Positions 28,297-37,857 of a DNA stretch of 64,000 nucleotides are shown in pieces. Numbering within the stretch: the stretch's first letter is position 1; each line of letters starts with the position of its first letter. Location: assembly GCA_018335755.1 (NCBI GenBank), contig JAGXRK010000052.1, forward strand, positions 1 through 64,000, given 5' to 3'. Origin of the DNA: Ignavibacterium sp. GTDB lineage: Bacteria > Bacteroidota > Ignavibacteria > Ignavibacteriales > Ignavibacteriaceae. Under the pieces are notes generated by a model. That model saw nothing but the letters and a program-made list of their open reading frames with translations, did no database searches and was not told the DNA's origin. The translations under genes and the position numbers were made by a program.

Positions 28297-28683
28297 TTAT
28301 CCAGTTAAAGCAAAGATTTCAACCTTCACTAGATTGGGGAATAAGGAAAACTTTGTTTTTACGCTTATTTCAACCTTGCCGGGAATACCCTTTGAGCGCA
28401 GGATTATAAAGCCATCCTCTTCATTCTTTTGAATAACATCTACTAAGTTTTCACCCTCAATTATATCGAATACGACCAGGGATTTTCTAAATGGTATTTT
28501 CCATCCGAATGCATTTATTGGTACTGCTTCAATTTTTATGGTTGAAGTATGATCTGCAAAAAGATTATCAGGATATTTGACAATAACATCTCCGTAAATG
28601 TTCAAAACATACATTGACAAAAATATTGCTGTAATAATTACCAAAAGAACTGAAATAAATAAAATTTTATTACTCCTGCACAT
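28297..28683 (-). CDS. Small N-terminally anchored protein of unknown function
   Basis: 128 residues: a short basic N-terminus (MCRSNK), one hydrophobic helix (7-27), then a soluble beta-rich domain (KIEAVPINAFGWKIPFRK, GFIILRSKGIPGKVEISVKT) that should lie outside the inner membrane. Not recognised. The start overlaps the end of the ATP-grasp gene by 14 nt, so the two are coupled. The ATG at 28683 has no Shine-Dalgarno, whereas AGGAG sits 7 nt before the in-frame ATT that is codon 7. The ATG is kept because it supplies the positive residues expected before a membrane anchor. Confidence 0.65.
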   Translation of the reverse strand: MCRSNKILFISVLLVIITAIFLSMYVLNIYGDVIVKYPDNLFADHTSTIKIEAVPINAFGWKIPFRKSLVVFDIIEGENLVDVIQKNEEDGFIILRSKGIPGKVEISVKTKFSLFPNLVKVEIFALTG

Positions 28684-29611
28684 CGTTTTTGATTGATACT
28701 TTCTGTTTCTTTATTCTTTGAACAGTCAAACGAATTCGTTGAATGATCTGCTCAACAATAATATCCGGTACACCATCTTTATGCGCTGATTGAAATCGCA
28801 TATCGCATTGATCATTAACATAATCAATAACAACAAACTTTTTATCAGGTGTAAGAACAATTTCAGTTGAAAAAAAATCTAATTCTGTAATACGTGCAAT
28901 TGTGCGGGTAATTTGATTAAGCTTTCTAAGCCCATACTTATCAAGTTGGTCTGAATAAAGATATTCGTAAATGTGTGTCTTATCATCCCACCATACACTG
29001 ATTGGTTTTCCGAAAGCCCAGAAGCATCGGAACCAGGCACGTTTTCCATCCAGTTCAACAGGATTTATTTTCTGCTGTATAAGATATTTATCATAAGTAT
29101 TAGTTCTTCTTTCGATTAAAACTTCCTTTAAACTTTCGGCACCGGTTACTACACCAATTCCTCCTCCTGTTGTATTACAGGGTTTTATTATGAATGGTCT
29201 TCCGAGAATCGCAAGATCATCCACTTTTAAGGATAATTCTTCGTGTTCCTTGTGCGGCGGAATAATTATTGAATAAGGTACATTTATTCCTGCAGTTATA
29301 AACTCAAGATGCATTGTAGCTTTATCAATTGCATGTTCAACATTTTTATATGGATTAAAAATCCTGCATTTTCTTCTAGTTAATATTTTCGCCAGGTCGG
29401 TAAAGTCATCATCTACATCCGAGGCACGGTCTAAATAGGAAGTAAACCATAATTTTCTGCGTTTAACCAGTTCAGTCACCTCGTAGATGTTATGATCTGT
29501 GATTATAAAAGTACTTAGACTATAAGATTGAAGAATTTTTTCTGTAAGATCAGCAAATTCCTTATCATATTCCCATACATAAGATATTGCCAGGTCAAAT
29601 TTTTCTGTCAT
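28670..29611 (-). CDS. ATP-grasp family protein
   Basis: The 313 residues show an ATP-grasp core. PFIIKPCNTTGGGIGVVT (about 158-175) gives the nucleotide Lys and glycine loop, KYLIQQKINPVELDGKRAWFR the hinge strand, and FSTEIVLTPDKKFVVIDYVNDQCDMR the metal-binding acid/Asn end. Such enzymes join a carboxylate to an amine or thiol with ATP (for example peptide, cofactor or wall-precursor ligases); the substrate is not evident. The N-terminal 110 residues (FDLAISYVWEYDKEF) form a Rossmann-like pre-domain. It is followed by the coupled anchored protein and lies divergent from the TPR gene. Identification of the fold is good, the function open. Confidence 0.82.
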   Translation of the reverse strand: MTEKFDLAISYVWEYDKEFADLTEKILQSYSLSTFIITDHNIYEVTELVKRRKLWFTSYLDRASDVDDDFTDLAKILTRRKCRIFNPYKNVEHAIDKATMHLEFITAGINVPYSIIIPPHKEHEELSLKVDDLAILGRPFIIKPCNTTGGGIGVVTGAESLKEVLIERRTNTYDKYLIQQKINPVELDGKRAWFRCFWAFGKPISVWWDDKTHIYEYLYSDQLDKYGLRKLNQITRTIARITELDFFSTEIVLTPDKKFVVIDYVNDQCDMRFQSAHKDGVPDIIVEQIIQRIRLTVQRIKKQKVSIKNDVQE

Positions 29612-29728
29612 CTAATTTTATTGTAATTAATTCCTGATAAAAGATGTGTAAATATAAATAAAGATTGATGCGCATTATATTCATAAAATACCTTGTTATT
29701 GCACAGTGCGAATAATATATTTTCTTTA

Positions 29729-31552
29729 ATGAAAAGACTAATTTTTATAAACCTGATATTATTAAGTTTCCTATCTGCTCTGGTTACCAGATGCGGGGGC
29801 GGAAATCATTTAATGAAATCGGAAAGTCATAAAACTGAAGGGTCATTTGAAGAGAGTATACTTAAGAAAAGAGCTTTAGATCATTTTGTTAACGGAACAG
29901 TATTTGAAGCGCAGAATAATTATCATGCCGCTGTAATTGAGTTCGAGAAAGCACTTCAGTATGATACTACTGCGGGGATTTATTATTCACTCTCCAAGAA
30001 TTACCTTTTTACAAACCGTCTGATTCAATCATTAAGTATTATTAAAAAAGCAGTTGAACTCGATTCATCTATACTTGACTACTATGATTTAATGGCTGAT
30101 GTTTATTCCGCTGCAAGAAATTATGATTCCGCAATAGCTGTTTTAGAAAAAGCCGCATTGGTAGAACCTAACAATATTAACCTCTACTATAAGCTAGCCC
30201 GATTGTATGAAATTTCTAAACCTCTTGAAGCAATTTCAGTTTATGAAAAACTTATCGATCTTGTTGGTCCAGATTGGAATCTTTTAGTTCGTATTGGTGA
30301 ACTATATGAAAAAACAGGAAACCTTGAACTTGCTTTAGAGTCTATAGAAAGATTACTGGAATTAGATCCTTCAAACACACAATTAAAGACACTTCTTATA
30401 GATTTTAATCAGAGGGCTGGTAACCATGATAAGGCGATTAGAATTGCAGACGACCTGCTTGAATTGACACCTGATGATTTGTCTATCAGGGAAAGGAAAG
30501 CTCTTATTTTGGTGGAAATTGAGGATTGGGAAGCAGCATCCGATGAATTTAATTACATAATTGAAGATAAAAATATTAATCTTGATGAAAAAATAAATAT
30601 AGCAGCTTCGTATTATGAAAAAGCTGTTGCTGATTCTTCTCTTTTTCCTATCGCAAAAAATCTTTTTGAAAAGATTGATAAAGATACACTCGACTGGCAG
30701 GTAAAAATGTATCTTGGTGCAATTGCGTTCAGTGAAGGAAATGATTCACTAGCTATTGATAACTTTAAATATGTGACTGAAAATGCAAACTGGAATGTGC
30801 AGGCATGGATAAGGCTTGGTGGTCTTTTATACGATAACAAAAAGTATGACGAAGCTTCAAAAGTTATGGAAGAGGCAATTGAGGTTTTTCCTAATGATTT
30901 TGCCGCTAACTTTATACTTGGTCTGTCCTTGGTTCAGCTTGAGAAACAAGAGGAAGCAGAAAAATATTTAAGCAAAGCTGTTGATCTTAATCCAAATGAT
31001 GTGAATGCTCTTTCTGCTTATGGTTATACATTAAGTCAGCTTAAGAAAAATAAAGAGGCGATCCGATATATAACTCATGCATTGCGTATTGAACCTGATG
31101 ATGTTAATCTTATTGGAACACTCGGACTGATTTACAACTCAATCCAGATGCATGCTGAAAGCGACAGCGCTTATGAACGAGCATTGGAACTTGATCCTGA
31201 AAATTCTCTTATTAATAATAATTACTCTTATGCTCTTGCTGTAAGAGGTGAGCAGTTAGAGCGTGCATTAGAGATGGTAAAGGTCTCAATTGCTGCTGAT
31301 TCACTCAATTCGTCCTACCTGGATACTATTGGCTGGGTGTATTATAAGCTGGGTGATTATGATCAGGCAAAAAAATATCTTGAAAAAGCAATTGAATTAA
31401 ATCAAAACAGCGCCGTGATTCTAGATCATCTTGGTGATGTAGAATTTAAATTAGGTAATTCAGAAAAAGCTGTTGAACTTTGGGAAAAAGCATTTGAACT
31501 TGACCCTCAAAAAAATGAAATCAAAACAAAAATAGAAAAAGGTGAACTTTGA
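29729..31552 (+). CDS. Tetratricopeptide-repeat protein, probably periplasmic
   Basis: About 607 residues. The N-terminus has a hydrophobic signal (KRLIFINLILLSFLSALVTRC); Cys is present but Arg precedes it, so it is not a standard lipobox. The remainder is a chain of more than ten TPR units, for example NNYHAAVIEFEKALQYD, NYDSAIAVLEKAALVEP, KNKEAIRYITHALRIEPDD and DYDQAKKYLEKAIELNQNS, running to the C-terminus. TPR arrays act as protein-binding scaffolds. The start is the ATG at 29729; a TTG at 29693 would prefix non-signal sequence. The stop overlaps the DUF4292 start, and these two plus the LytM gene form a unit also seen in other Bacteroidota/Chlorobi genomes (from general knowledge). Confidence 0.9.
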   Translation: MKRLIFINLILLSFLSALVTRCGGGNHLMKSESHKTEGSFEESILKKRALDHFVNGTVFEAQNNYHAAVIEFEKALQYDTTAGIYYSLSKNYLFTNRLIQSLSIIKKAVELDSSILDYYDLMADVYSAARNYDSAIAVLEKAALVEPNNINLYYKLARLYEISKPLEAISVYEKLIDLVGPDWNLLVRIGELYEKTGNLELALESIERLLELDPSNTQLKTLLIDFNQRAGNHDKAIRIADDLLELTPDDLSIRERKALILVEIEDWEAASDEFNYIIEDKNINLDEKINIAASYYEKAVADSSLFPIAKNLFEKIDKDTLDWQVKMYLGAIAFSEGNDSLAIDNFKYVTENANWNVQAWIRLGGLLYDNKKYDEASKVMEEAIEVFPNDFAANFILGLSLVQLEKQEEAEKYLSKAVDLNPNDVNALSAYGYTLSQLKKNKEAIRYITHALRIEPDDVNLIGTLGLIYNSIQMHAESDSAYERALELDPENSLINNNYSYALAVRGEQLERALEMVKVSIAADSLNSSYLDTIGWVYYKLGDYDQAKKYLEKAIELNQNSAVILDHLGDVEFKLGNSEKAVELWEKAFELDPQKNEIKTKIEKGEL

Positions 31553-32337
31553 AAATATATCTGATCCTTCCTGCGCTATTACTGATAATTTTTATTACTT
31601 CATTTAATGGATGCGTGCCTTCTCAGCCAACTGAAGAATTGGAACTTCTTCCCTCAGAAAGATTAATTAACCGTCTTGAAGTGAACAGGAGGAAAATCAG
31701 AAATGTGGAAGGAACCGGAACGATTTCTGTAAGAACTCCGCAACTTGATAATAATGCAACATTCAGGGTTATCCTGCAAAAACCAGATTCTTTGCAGCTT
31801 ACTATCCTTGGTCCTTTTGGAATTGAATTAGCTGATGCAGTTGTAACTTCTGACGAATTCATTTTTTATGATGCACTTCAGAATACAGCATATACTGGCG
31901 ATTCTGATAATGATGCACTTGAAAATATTTTCAGGATTGACCTTAACTTCAGCGATATAATGGATGCCTTCGTAGGTTCGGTTAATCTTTCGGAAAATCT
32001 TTACAAAGCGCCTGATCTTTATGAAATAGAGTACGATAAATATGTGCTTACGTATTTTGACACCGACAGAAATGTAATTAAAAGATATAAAGTTGATGTG
32101 CGTCAGCTTGGCATTACAGATTTTGAACTTACAAGTTTTGAGGGCGACCTTTTATTGCAGGGTAAATATTCACGATTCGAAATAATTGAAAATGTTGCAG
32201 TTCCTTTTCGCATTGAAGTGTCGAACAGAAAACAGAATCAAAGGATAAGTATAGAGTATAAAAAAATTACTGCAAACAAAAACAGTATAGGTATAGATTT
32301 TATGCTTCCCGATGATGCAACAATAATACGATGGTGA
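31549..32337 (+). CDS. DUF4292 (LolA/LolB-like) lipoprotein
   Basis: The 262-residue lipoprotein has a signal ending SFNGC, then a beta-rich domain (NVEGTGTISVRTPQ, TFRVILQKPDSLQLTILGPFGIELADAV, IEYKKITANKNSIGIDFMLP; shown here in part) of the LolA/LolB-like half-barrel type. Likely outer-membrane anchored, facing the periplasm, and perhaps involved in lipoprotein or lipid handling; this is inferred from the fold. The start is TTG overlapping the preceding stop (TTGA), so it is coupled to the TPR gene; it overlaps the LytM gene by 7 nt. Confidence 0.85.
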   Translation: MKIYLILPALLLIIFITSFNGCVPSQPTEELELLPSERLINRLEVNRRKIRNVEGTGTISVRTPQLDNNATFRVILQKPDSLQLTILGPFGIELADAVVTSDEFIFYDALQNTAYTGDSDNDALENIFRIDLNFSDIMDAFVGSVNLSENLYKAPDLYEIEYDKYVLTYFDTDRNVIKRYKVDVRQLGITDFELTSFEGDLLLQGKYSRFEIIENVAVPFRIEVSNRKQNQRISIEYKKITANKNSIGIDFMLPDDATIIRW

Positions 32338-33578
32338 TTAAAACCAACATATTCGTTTTAATTCTGGTAGTCTTCTTATCAATGAACTGCTATTCTCAGG
32401 AAGAGCAGATTGATAATAAACGAGAAGAACTAAAGAATCTAAAAACTGAAATTCAAAAAATTGAAAGCGAGTTAAAACAAAGTTCAACTAAGGAAAAGCA
32501 GTCTGTTCAGGCATTCGATAAACTCAACAGGCAGAATTTTCTGATGAACAAAGTAGTGCTTAATCTTAAAAAAGAACAAGAGCAGAAGACAAAGGAAATT
32601 ACCTTAAGCGAAAGGAAGATTACATCACTTGAAAGGGAAATTGAAAAACTCAAAAACAATTATGAAAAATATGTTGTTGCAATTTACAAAAGCGGTAAGA
32701 TTAACGAATGGGAAGGTTTGCTGAATTCAAAATCATTGAATCAGGCAATATTGCGATATAAGTATTTGAAGGAATTTTCACGACACCGTAAAAATGATCT
32801 TGATAAATTCAATGAAACAAAAGATGAATTAATCGCAGCCAGAAAACAGCTTGAATTTGAAAGGGCTGAAAAACGAAAACTTGTTGAGGAAAAAAATGCT
32901 GAAGAAAAAATTCTTAAATTAAAATTAGCTGATCAGAAAAAGATTGTTGACAGAGTTAAAAAAGATAAAGCAGTAATCAATAAAAAATTACTGGAAAAGA
33001 AAAATGCCGAAAAGCAAATTGCAAATCTTATTGCAAAACTTGTAGAAGATGCAGAACGGAGGCGAAGGGAGCTTGAACAAAAAACGGAACCGCTTATTGT
33101 TAGCACAGATCCGAATATAAAATCGGAAGCATATCCGGAGTATAGTCTGGATCTAAGTACTTCCGCATTCAGATCCTTTGCAGAATTGAGAGGCAGACTT
33201 AATTGGCCCGTAAGAAGGGGTAAGGTTATTCAGAAATTTGGTGAGACTACTAATCCTTCGCTAAGAACTATTACGATGAATAACGGAATTGATATTAGAA
33301 CTGCCGGTGATTTAAATGTATATGCAGTTGTCGAAGGCGTGGTCTCTGCAGTTGAATGGATCCCCGGTTACGGCAGTGTGCTAATTATTTCGCATCGCGG
33401 TAATTTCCGTACTGTTTACAGTCATCTTTCTGAAATATTTGTAAATGAAGGCGACCGGGTAAGTACAGGAACAGTTATTGCAAAAGTGGCAGAAGGAATA
33501 GAAGGCACCGTACTCCATTTTGAAATCTGGAATGCAAGAAAAAATGTAAATCCTGAAGAGTGGTTAAAAAAATCTTAA
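32331..33578 (+). CDS. EnvC-like murein hydrolase activator (degenerate M23/LytM)
   Basis: The 415-residue periplasmic protein has a signal peptide (about 1-22), a long charged coiled coil (about 24-250, rich in Lys, Glu and Gln) and a C-terminal LytM fold (about 285-415). In LytM the zinc and catalytic pattern is HxGxD ... YxHL ... HxH. Here the first reads NNGID (His replaced by Asn), YSHL is kept, and the last reads VLHFE with only the second His. One zinc ligand and one catalytic His are thus missing, as in E. coli EnvC, so the protein probably activates an amidase rather than cutting murein itself. Third gene of the TPR/DUF4292 unit; no amidase is in the window. Confidence 0.9.
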   Translation: MVIKTNIFVLILVVFLSMNCYSQEEQIDNKREELKNLKTEIQKIESELKQSSTKEKQSVQAFDKLNRQNFLMNKVVLNLKKEQEQKTKEITLSERKITSLEREIEKLKNNYEKYVVAIYKSGKINEWEGLLNSKSLNQAILRYKYLKEFSRHRKNDLDKFNETKDELIAARKQLEFERAEKRKLVEEKNAEEKILKLKLADQKKIVDRVKKDKAVINKKLLEKKNAEKQIANLIAKLVEDAERRRRELEQKTEPLIVSTDPNIKSEAYPEYSLDLSTSAFRSFAELRGRLNWPVRRGKVIQKFGETTNPSLRTITMNNGIDIRTAGDLNVYAVVEGVVSAVEWIPGYGSVLIISHRGNFRTVYSHLSEIFVNEGDRVSTGTVIAKVAEGIEGTVLHFEIWNARKNVNPEEWLKKS

Positions 33579-33585
33579 AAACATT

Positions 33586-34851
33586 TTGAAAAACATCTTT
33601 ATAAAAGCACAGAGTTACAAAACTCTGTTTCAAAATTTCTTATCACTTTCATTCCTTCAGTTCTTCAATTACCTTTTCCCTGTTATTACACTTCCTTATG
33701 TAGTGCGTGTTCTGGGACCGGAAAAATACGGTCTTGTAAATTTTGCCGCAGCATTTATAGGTTATTTCATTACAATAAGTGAATATGGATTCAATCTCTC
33801 TGCAGTCAGACAAATATCAGTTAACAGAAATGATCAACAGAAGGTGAATAAAATCTTCATATCAGTACTTGCTTCAAAATTCTTTCTTGCAGCCGTCTCG
33901 TTTATTCTGTTTATTATAATTGTTTTGAGTTTAGAAAAATTCAGAAGTGAGTTTTGGCTTTATGTGATTACTTTCGGATCCGTATTGTCCACAATTCTTT
34001 TCCCATTCTGGTTGTTTCAGGGTTTAGAAAGAATGAAGTACATACCGATAATTCAAGTGATACCAAAAATAGCCGGAGTGATTTTAATCTTTTGGTTAAT
34101 TAAATCACAAGGAGACTATCTTATTTTCGCTTTGATCAACACAGGCGTACTGATTGTATCCGGCATTGCAGGGCTTATTGCAGCAGTAAAGGTTTTTTCA
34201 TTTCGTTTAGCAGTACCTAGTTTTGATGATATAATGTTTCAGTTAAAAGATGGATTAAATTTATTCAAATCGAATCTAGCAATTAATCTTTATACCAATT
34301 CCAATGCTTTCATTTTAGGTTTACTTACTAACAATGAAGTTGTCGGCTATTATTCAGCAGCAGACAAGATCAGATTATTTTTTCAAAGTCTGCTGGCACC
34401 TGTATCACAGAGTGTGTTTCCATTTGTTAACTATCTCTTAAAGGAATCAAAAGAAAAACTATTATTATTTAATAAACAGCTTTTAAAGTATCAGTCAGTT
34501 GCAGGTTTCAGTATTTCGCTGATTATCTTTATAAATGCAGAGTTGATAATTAACTTAGCACTGGGAGAAAATTACAATGAATCAGTTATTATATTAAAGC
34601 TGATTTGCTGGCTGCCGTTTATAATTTATCTGAGTAATATTTATGGAATTCAAACAATGCTTCCATTAGGGTTTGACAGGGAGTTTTTCTACATCGTTGC
34701 TATTGCTGCGTTTATTAATATTATTTTGGCATTTATTCTTGTTCCTTACTTGCAGGGTATCGGTATTTCAATTGCAGTGCTTTCGACGGAAATATTCGTT
34801 TCTACTTCAATGATAATATTTCTTCTAAAAAAGAAGGAAAGGCTTCTTTAA
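33586..34851 (+). CDS. Oligosaccharide flippase (Wzx-like, MOP superfamily)
   Basis: The 421-residue polytopic membrane protein begins with the family pattern FFNYLFPVITLPYVVRVLGPEKYGLVNFAAAF (key parts LPYVVRVLGP and KYGLVNF) and has about 12 hydrophobic segments, including GLVNFAAAFIGYFIT and the FSKSNLAINLYTN-type middle loop. It flips undecaprenyl-linked sugar units to the periplasm. The start must be TTG at 33586, because the first ATG lies far inside; no clear ribosome site. It opens the polysaccharide island, 7 nt after the EnvC-like gene, and is followed by glf after 2 nt. Confidence 0.9.
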   Translation: MKNIFIKAQSYKTLFQNFLSLSFLQFFNYLFPVITLPYVVRVLGPEKYGLVNFAAAFIGYFITISEYGFNLSAVRQISVNRNDQQKVNKIFISVLASKFFLAAVSFILFIIIVLSLEKFRSEFWLYVITFGSVLSTILFPFWLFQGLERMKYIPIIQVIPKIAGVILIFWLIKSQGDYLIFALINTGVLIVSGIAGLIAAVKVFSFRLAVPSFDDIMFQLKDGLNLFKSNLAINLYTNSNAFILGLLTNNEVVGYYSAADKIRLFFQSLLAPVSQSVFPFVNYLLKESKEKLLLFNKQLLKYQSVAGFSISLIIFINAELIINLALGENYNESVIILKLICWLPFIIYLSNIYGIQTMLPLGFDREFFYIVAIAAFINIILAFILVPYLQGIGISIAVLSTEIFVSTSMIIFLLKKKERLL

Positions 34852-34853
34852 TC

Positions 34854-35951
34854 ATGATGTATGATTATCTGATAGTAGGAGCAGGCTTCTCCGGTGCAGT
34901 AATGGCTGAAAGAATAGCTGCGCAGTTAAATAAAAAAGTACTGCTTGTTGAAAAAAGAAATCACATTGGCGGAAACGCCTATGATGAATATGATGAGCAC
35001 GGAATCCTTGTGCATCGTTACGGGCCACATATATTTCATACTAATAGCAAGGAAGTTTTTGTCTATTTATCATTGTTTACAAAATGGATACCGTATGAGC
35101 ATAGAGTACTTGCAAAAATGGGAAATGAACTTTACCCGGTGCCGATAAATAGGACTACAATTAATAAACTTTTTAAACTTAATCTTACTACAGATGAAGA
35201 AGTACAAGAATATTTTGAAAGCGTAAAAGAGAAAAGATATCCGATAAGAAATTCTGAAGATATAATTATAAATCAGATTGGATATGATCTGTTTGAAAAA
35301 TTTTTCAAACATTATACAAAGAAACAATGGAATCTGGAGCCAAAGGAATTATCACCATCCGTATGCGGAAGAATTCCTGTAAGAACTAATAACGACGACA
35401 GATACTTTACTGATCAATTCCAGTTTATGCCTGAAAACGGTTATACTAAAATGTTTGAAAAAATGTTAAATCATAAAAACGTAGAAGTAATTTTAAACAC
35501 AGACTACAAAAGCATTATAAGCTCAGTAAAATTCAACAAGATGATATACACCGGACCAATTGATTACTTTTTTGACAACAAATACGGTAAGCTTCCATAT
35601 CGATCTATACGTTTTGAATTCAGGAATTATAAAATAAAGGACTATCAGGAAACCGCACAAATAAACTTTGTTGATAATTCTGTTAATTATACTCGTGTGA
35701 TTGAACATAAAAAACTCAGTCAGCAGAGCTCTGAAACCACAACAGTTTCATTTGAGTATCCGCAATGTGATGGTGAACCATTTTATCCGATTCCAACTGA
35801 AGAGAACAGACATCAATATCTTTTATATAGAAGTGAGTGTGACACTTTGAAAAACACAATATTTTGCGGAAGGTTAGCCGAATACCAGTATTATAATATG
35901 GACCAGGTAGTTGCTAATACATTAAAAGTTTTTGAAACAAAAATAATATGA
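34854..35951 (+). CDS. glf: UDP-galactopyranose mutase
   Basis: Flavoenzyme converting UDP-galactopyranose to UDP-galactofuranose in the cytosol. The 365 residues show the FAD-binding start YLIVGAGFSGAVMAERIA and LLVEKRNHIGGNAYDE, the substrate region RYGPHIFHTNSKEVF, KQWNLEPKELSPSV and the C-terminal FCGRLAEYQYYNMDQ. Two consecutive ATGs start it. The stop overlaps the first glycosyltransferase by 4 nt (ATGA). It shows that the glycan made by this island contains galactofuranose. Confidence 0.98.
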   Translation: MMYDYLIVGAGFSGAVMAERIAAQLNKKVLLVEKRNHIGGNAYDEYDEHGILVHRYGPHIFHTNSKEVFVYLSLFTKWIPYEHRVLAKMGNELYPVPINRTTINKLFKLNLTTDEEVQEYFESVKEKRYPIRNSEDIIINQIGYDLFEKFFKHYTKKQWNLEPKELSPSVCGRIPVRTNNDDRYFTDQFQFMPENGYTKMFEKMLNHKNVEVILNTDYKSIISSVKFNKMIYTGPIDYFFDNKYGKLPYRSIRFEFRNYKIKDYQETAQINFVDNSVNYTRVIEHKKLSQQSSETTTVSFEYPQCDGEPFYPIPTEENRHQYLLYRSECDTLKNTIFCGRLAEYQYYNMDQVVANTLKVFETKII

Positions 35952-36850
35952 ATGAGAATCCATTAGTCACTGTAAATATTCTTTCATTCAACAGGAAAGA
36001 AGAATTAAGAAATACTCTGCAGAAAGTATTTGAACAGGATTATAAAAATATCGAAGTGATAGTTGTGGATAACGCATCAAACGACGGTAGCGCTGATATG
36101 GTTAAGCTGGAATTCCAGGATGTTCAACTTATTCAATTGGAAAAAAATATAGGTATAGCAGGATGGAATGAAGGATTTAAAGTTGCAAAGGGTGAGTATG
36201 TTTTGGTTTTGGATGATGATGCTTATCCGGATAAGTCCTCATTAGGAATTTCAATAGAATTGCTAAGGTCAAATTCCTCATTTGGTGCTATAGCATTCAA
36301 TATTTATAATGTTGATGAATTAAGAAAAAAAACAATTAGATTTGGCGAAGGATGGTTACCAAAAGAAAGTATTGATCAAGAATGGCCGTTAATTGTGGGG
36401 TGTACCTTTTTAATGCGAAGAAAATTATTTGTTCAGGACATGTTTTCTAAAGAGTATTTTATTTGTTTTCATGAATTACCAATCATAAATATTATAATGA
36501 ATATTGGTTATACAATTTTTTATTCACAAAGTTCAAAATCAATTCATAATGTAAAAATTCAGAAACAGTATAACGCAATTCGTGATTTCTATCATTTTAG
36601 AAATATGGTGAACTTTATTTATTGGCAATTCCCAAAGGATTTTAACATAAGAATAACGCTTAAGGTGATTTTGTTCTATTTTACCCGCTCACTAAAATAT
36701 ATGTGGTTCCTTAATTATTTAAAGGCTATTTATGGTTTAAACATTAATTTAATGTCAATTTCAACAAAACGCTTAAGCATTGAAGTAGCAAATAAGATTT
36801 TAAATTCTGGAATAATCAATTATCGTTTTCTAAAAAAGTTTAAGAAATAA
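35948..36850 (+). CDS. GT2 family glycosyltransferase
   Basis: The 300-residue GT-A transferase has VTVNILSFNRKEELRNTL, VIVVDNASNDGSADM (nucleotide binding) and the metal motif VLVLDDDAYPDKSS. The N-terminal half is canonical; the C-terminal half is variable and the usual ExDxxxR-like region is unclear (ICFHELPI stands there). Rhamnosyl- or galactofuranosyl-type transfer is possible, but donor and acceptor cannot be read. It overlaps glf by 4 nt. The DNA from here to about 38740 looks more AT-rich than the flanks by eye, as is common for transferred polysaccharide genes. Confidence 0.9.
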   Translation: MNENPLVTVNILSFNRKEELRNTLQKVFEQDYKNIEVIVVDNASNDGSADMVKLEFQDVQLIQLEKNIGIAGWNEGFKVAKGEYVLVLDDDAYPDKSSLGISIELLRSNSSFGAIAFNIYNVDELRKKTIRFGEGWLPKESIDQEWPLIVGCTFLMRRKLFVQDMFSKEYFICFHELPIINIIMNIGYTIFYSQSSKSIHNVKIQKQYNAIRDFYHFRNMVNFIYWQFPKDFNIRITLKVILFYFTRSLKYMWFLNYLKAIYGLNINLMSISTKRLSIEVANKILNSGIINYRFLKKFKK

Positions 36851-36872
36851 TTAATAGCATAATAATTAGTTA

Positions 36873-37832
36873 ATGTATCCCTTCATTTCCATAATAATGC
36901 CTGTTTATAATGCTGAAAGATTTATTGAATCATCAGTAAAGAGTATTCTTACCCAGACAATAAAGGATTTCGAATTAATAATAATTGATGATGGATCTAC
37001 TGATAATTCAATGTCTACTTTAAAATCTATTAAAGATTCTAGAATTATATTGTTTGAGAACGAAAAAAGAGGTATTTCACATCAGCTAAATTTTGGCATA
37101 TCACAAGCAAGAGCTGACTTGATTGCTAGAATGGATGCTGATGATATCTCTCACTCCAGCAGATTAGAACGACAATTAACAATACTTCTAAATAATCCTG
37201 AATTGGATATTGTCGGAAGTAACACCATATTTATTGACTTATATGGTAAGCAATTTGGTTATATAAAATATCCACAATTTTCTGAAGATATTATTTATTT
37301 TTTACCAGTTGAGATGACACTATGCCATGCCTCAACACTAATGCGTAAAAGAATATTTAACAACAAAATTCAGTATCAAAATGAATATGAACCAGTTGAG
37401 GATCATAAACTGTTTTTAGAAATAGCTGAGTCCAATTACAAATTCTACAATATTCAAGAATTTCTATACTTTTACCGTATTGATAATTCTTTCCAAAATA
37501 GAATCAAGAATAATCAGCAAGTCCTGAAATCTTATCATTTAGGTGTGGAATTTCTTCGCCGATCCAAAGATCATCTAACATCTTATGATTATTATTATCG
37601 TTGTGGATTGCTTGAATACTACAATGGTAACATCGCGGAAGCAAGAAAACATTTGATAGAATGTTTTACTTATAGCAATCACTCGAAATTAAAATTATTA
37701 AGATATATCTTGCCAACACTTTTAGGGGAAAAAATATTTATGTTGCTTAAAAAGAATAAAATATTTTATAAGATCAATTTTTATTTAAAGAAGTATTTTA
37801 ATTTTGATACACACAAATTTTATAGAACATAG
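36873..37832 (+). CDS. GT2 family glycosyltransferase
   Basis: The 319-residue GT-A enzyme has FISIIMPVYNAERFIESSV, LIIIDDGSTDNSMSTLK, LIARMDADDISHSSRLERQ (DxD site) and the acceptor-side VEDHKLFLEIAE. The 60 C-terminal residues are Lys/Tyr-rich and may associate with the membrane. It resembles the fourth transferase of the island in its first 120 residues. Donor sugar not predictable. Gap to the next gene is 25 nt. Confidence 0.9.
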   Translation: MYPFISIIMPVYNAERFIESSVKSILTQTIKDFELIIIDDGSTDNSMSTLKSIKDSRIILFENEKRGISHQLNFGISQARADLIARMDADDISHSSRLERQLTILLNNPELDIVGSNTIFIDLYGKQFGYIKYPQFSEDIIYFLPVEMTLCHASTLMRKRIFNNKIQYQNEYEPVEDHKLFLEIAESNYKFYNIQEFLYFYRIDNSFQNRIKNNQQVLKSYHLGVEFLRRSKDHLTSYDYYYRCGLLEYYNGNIAEARKHLIECFTYSNHSKLKLLRYILPTLLGEKIFMLLKKNKIFYKINFYLKKYFNFDTHKFYRT

Positions 37833-37857
37833 ATAATTCACTTTTGAGAAAACAGAA

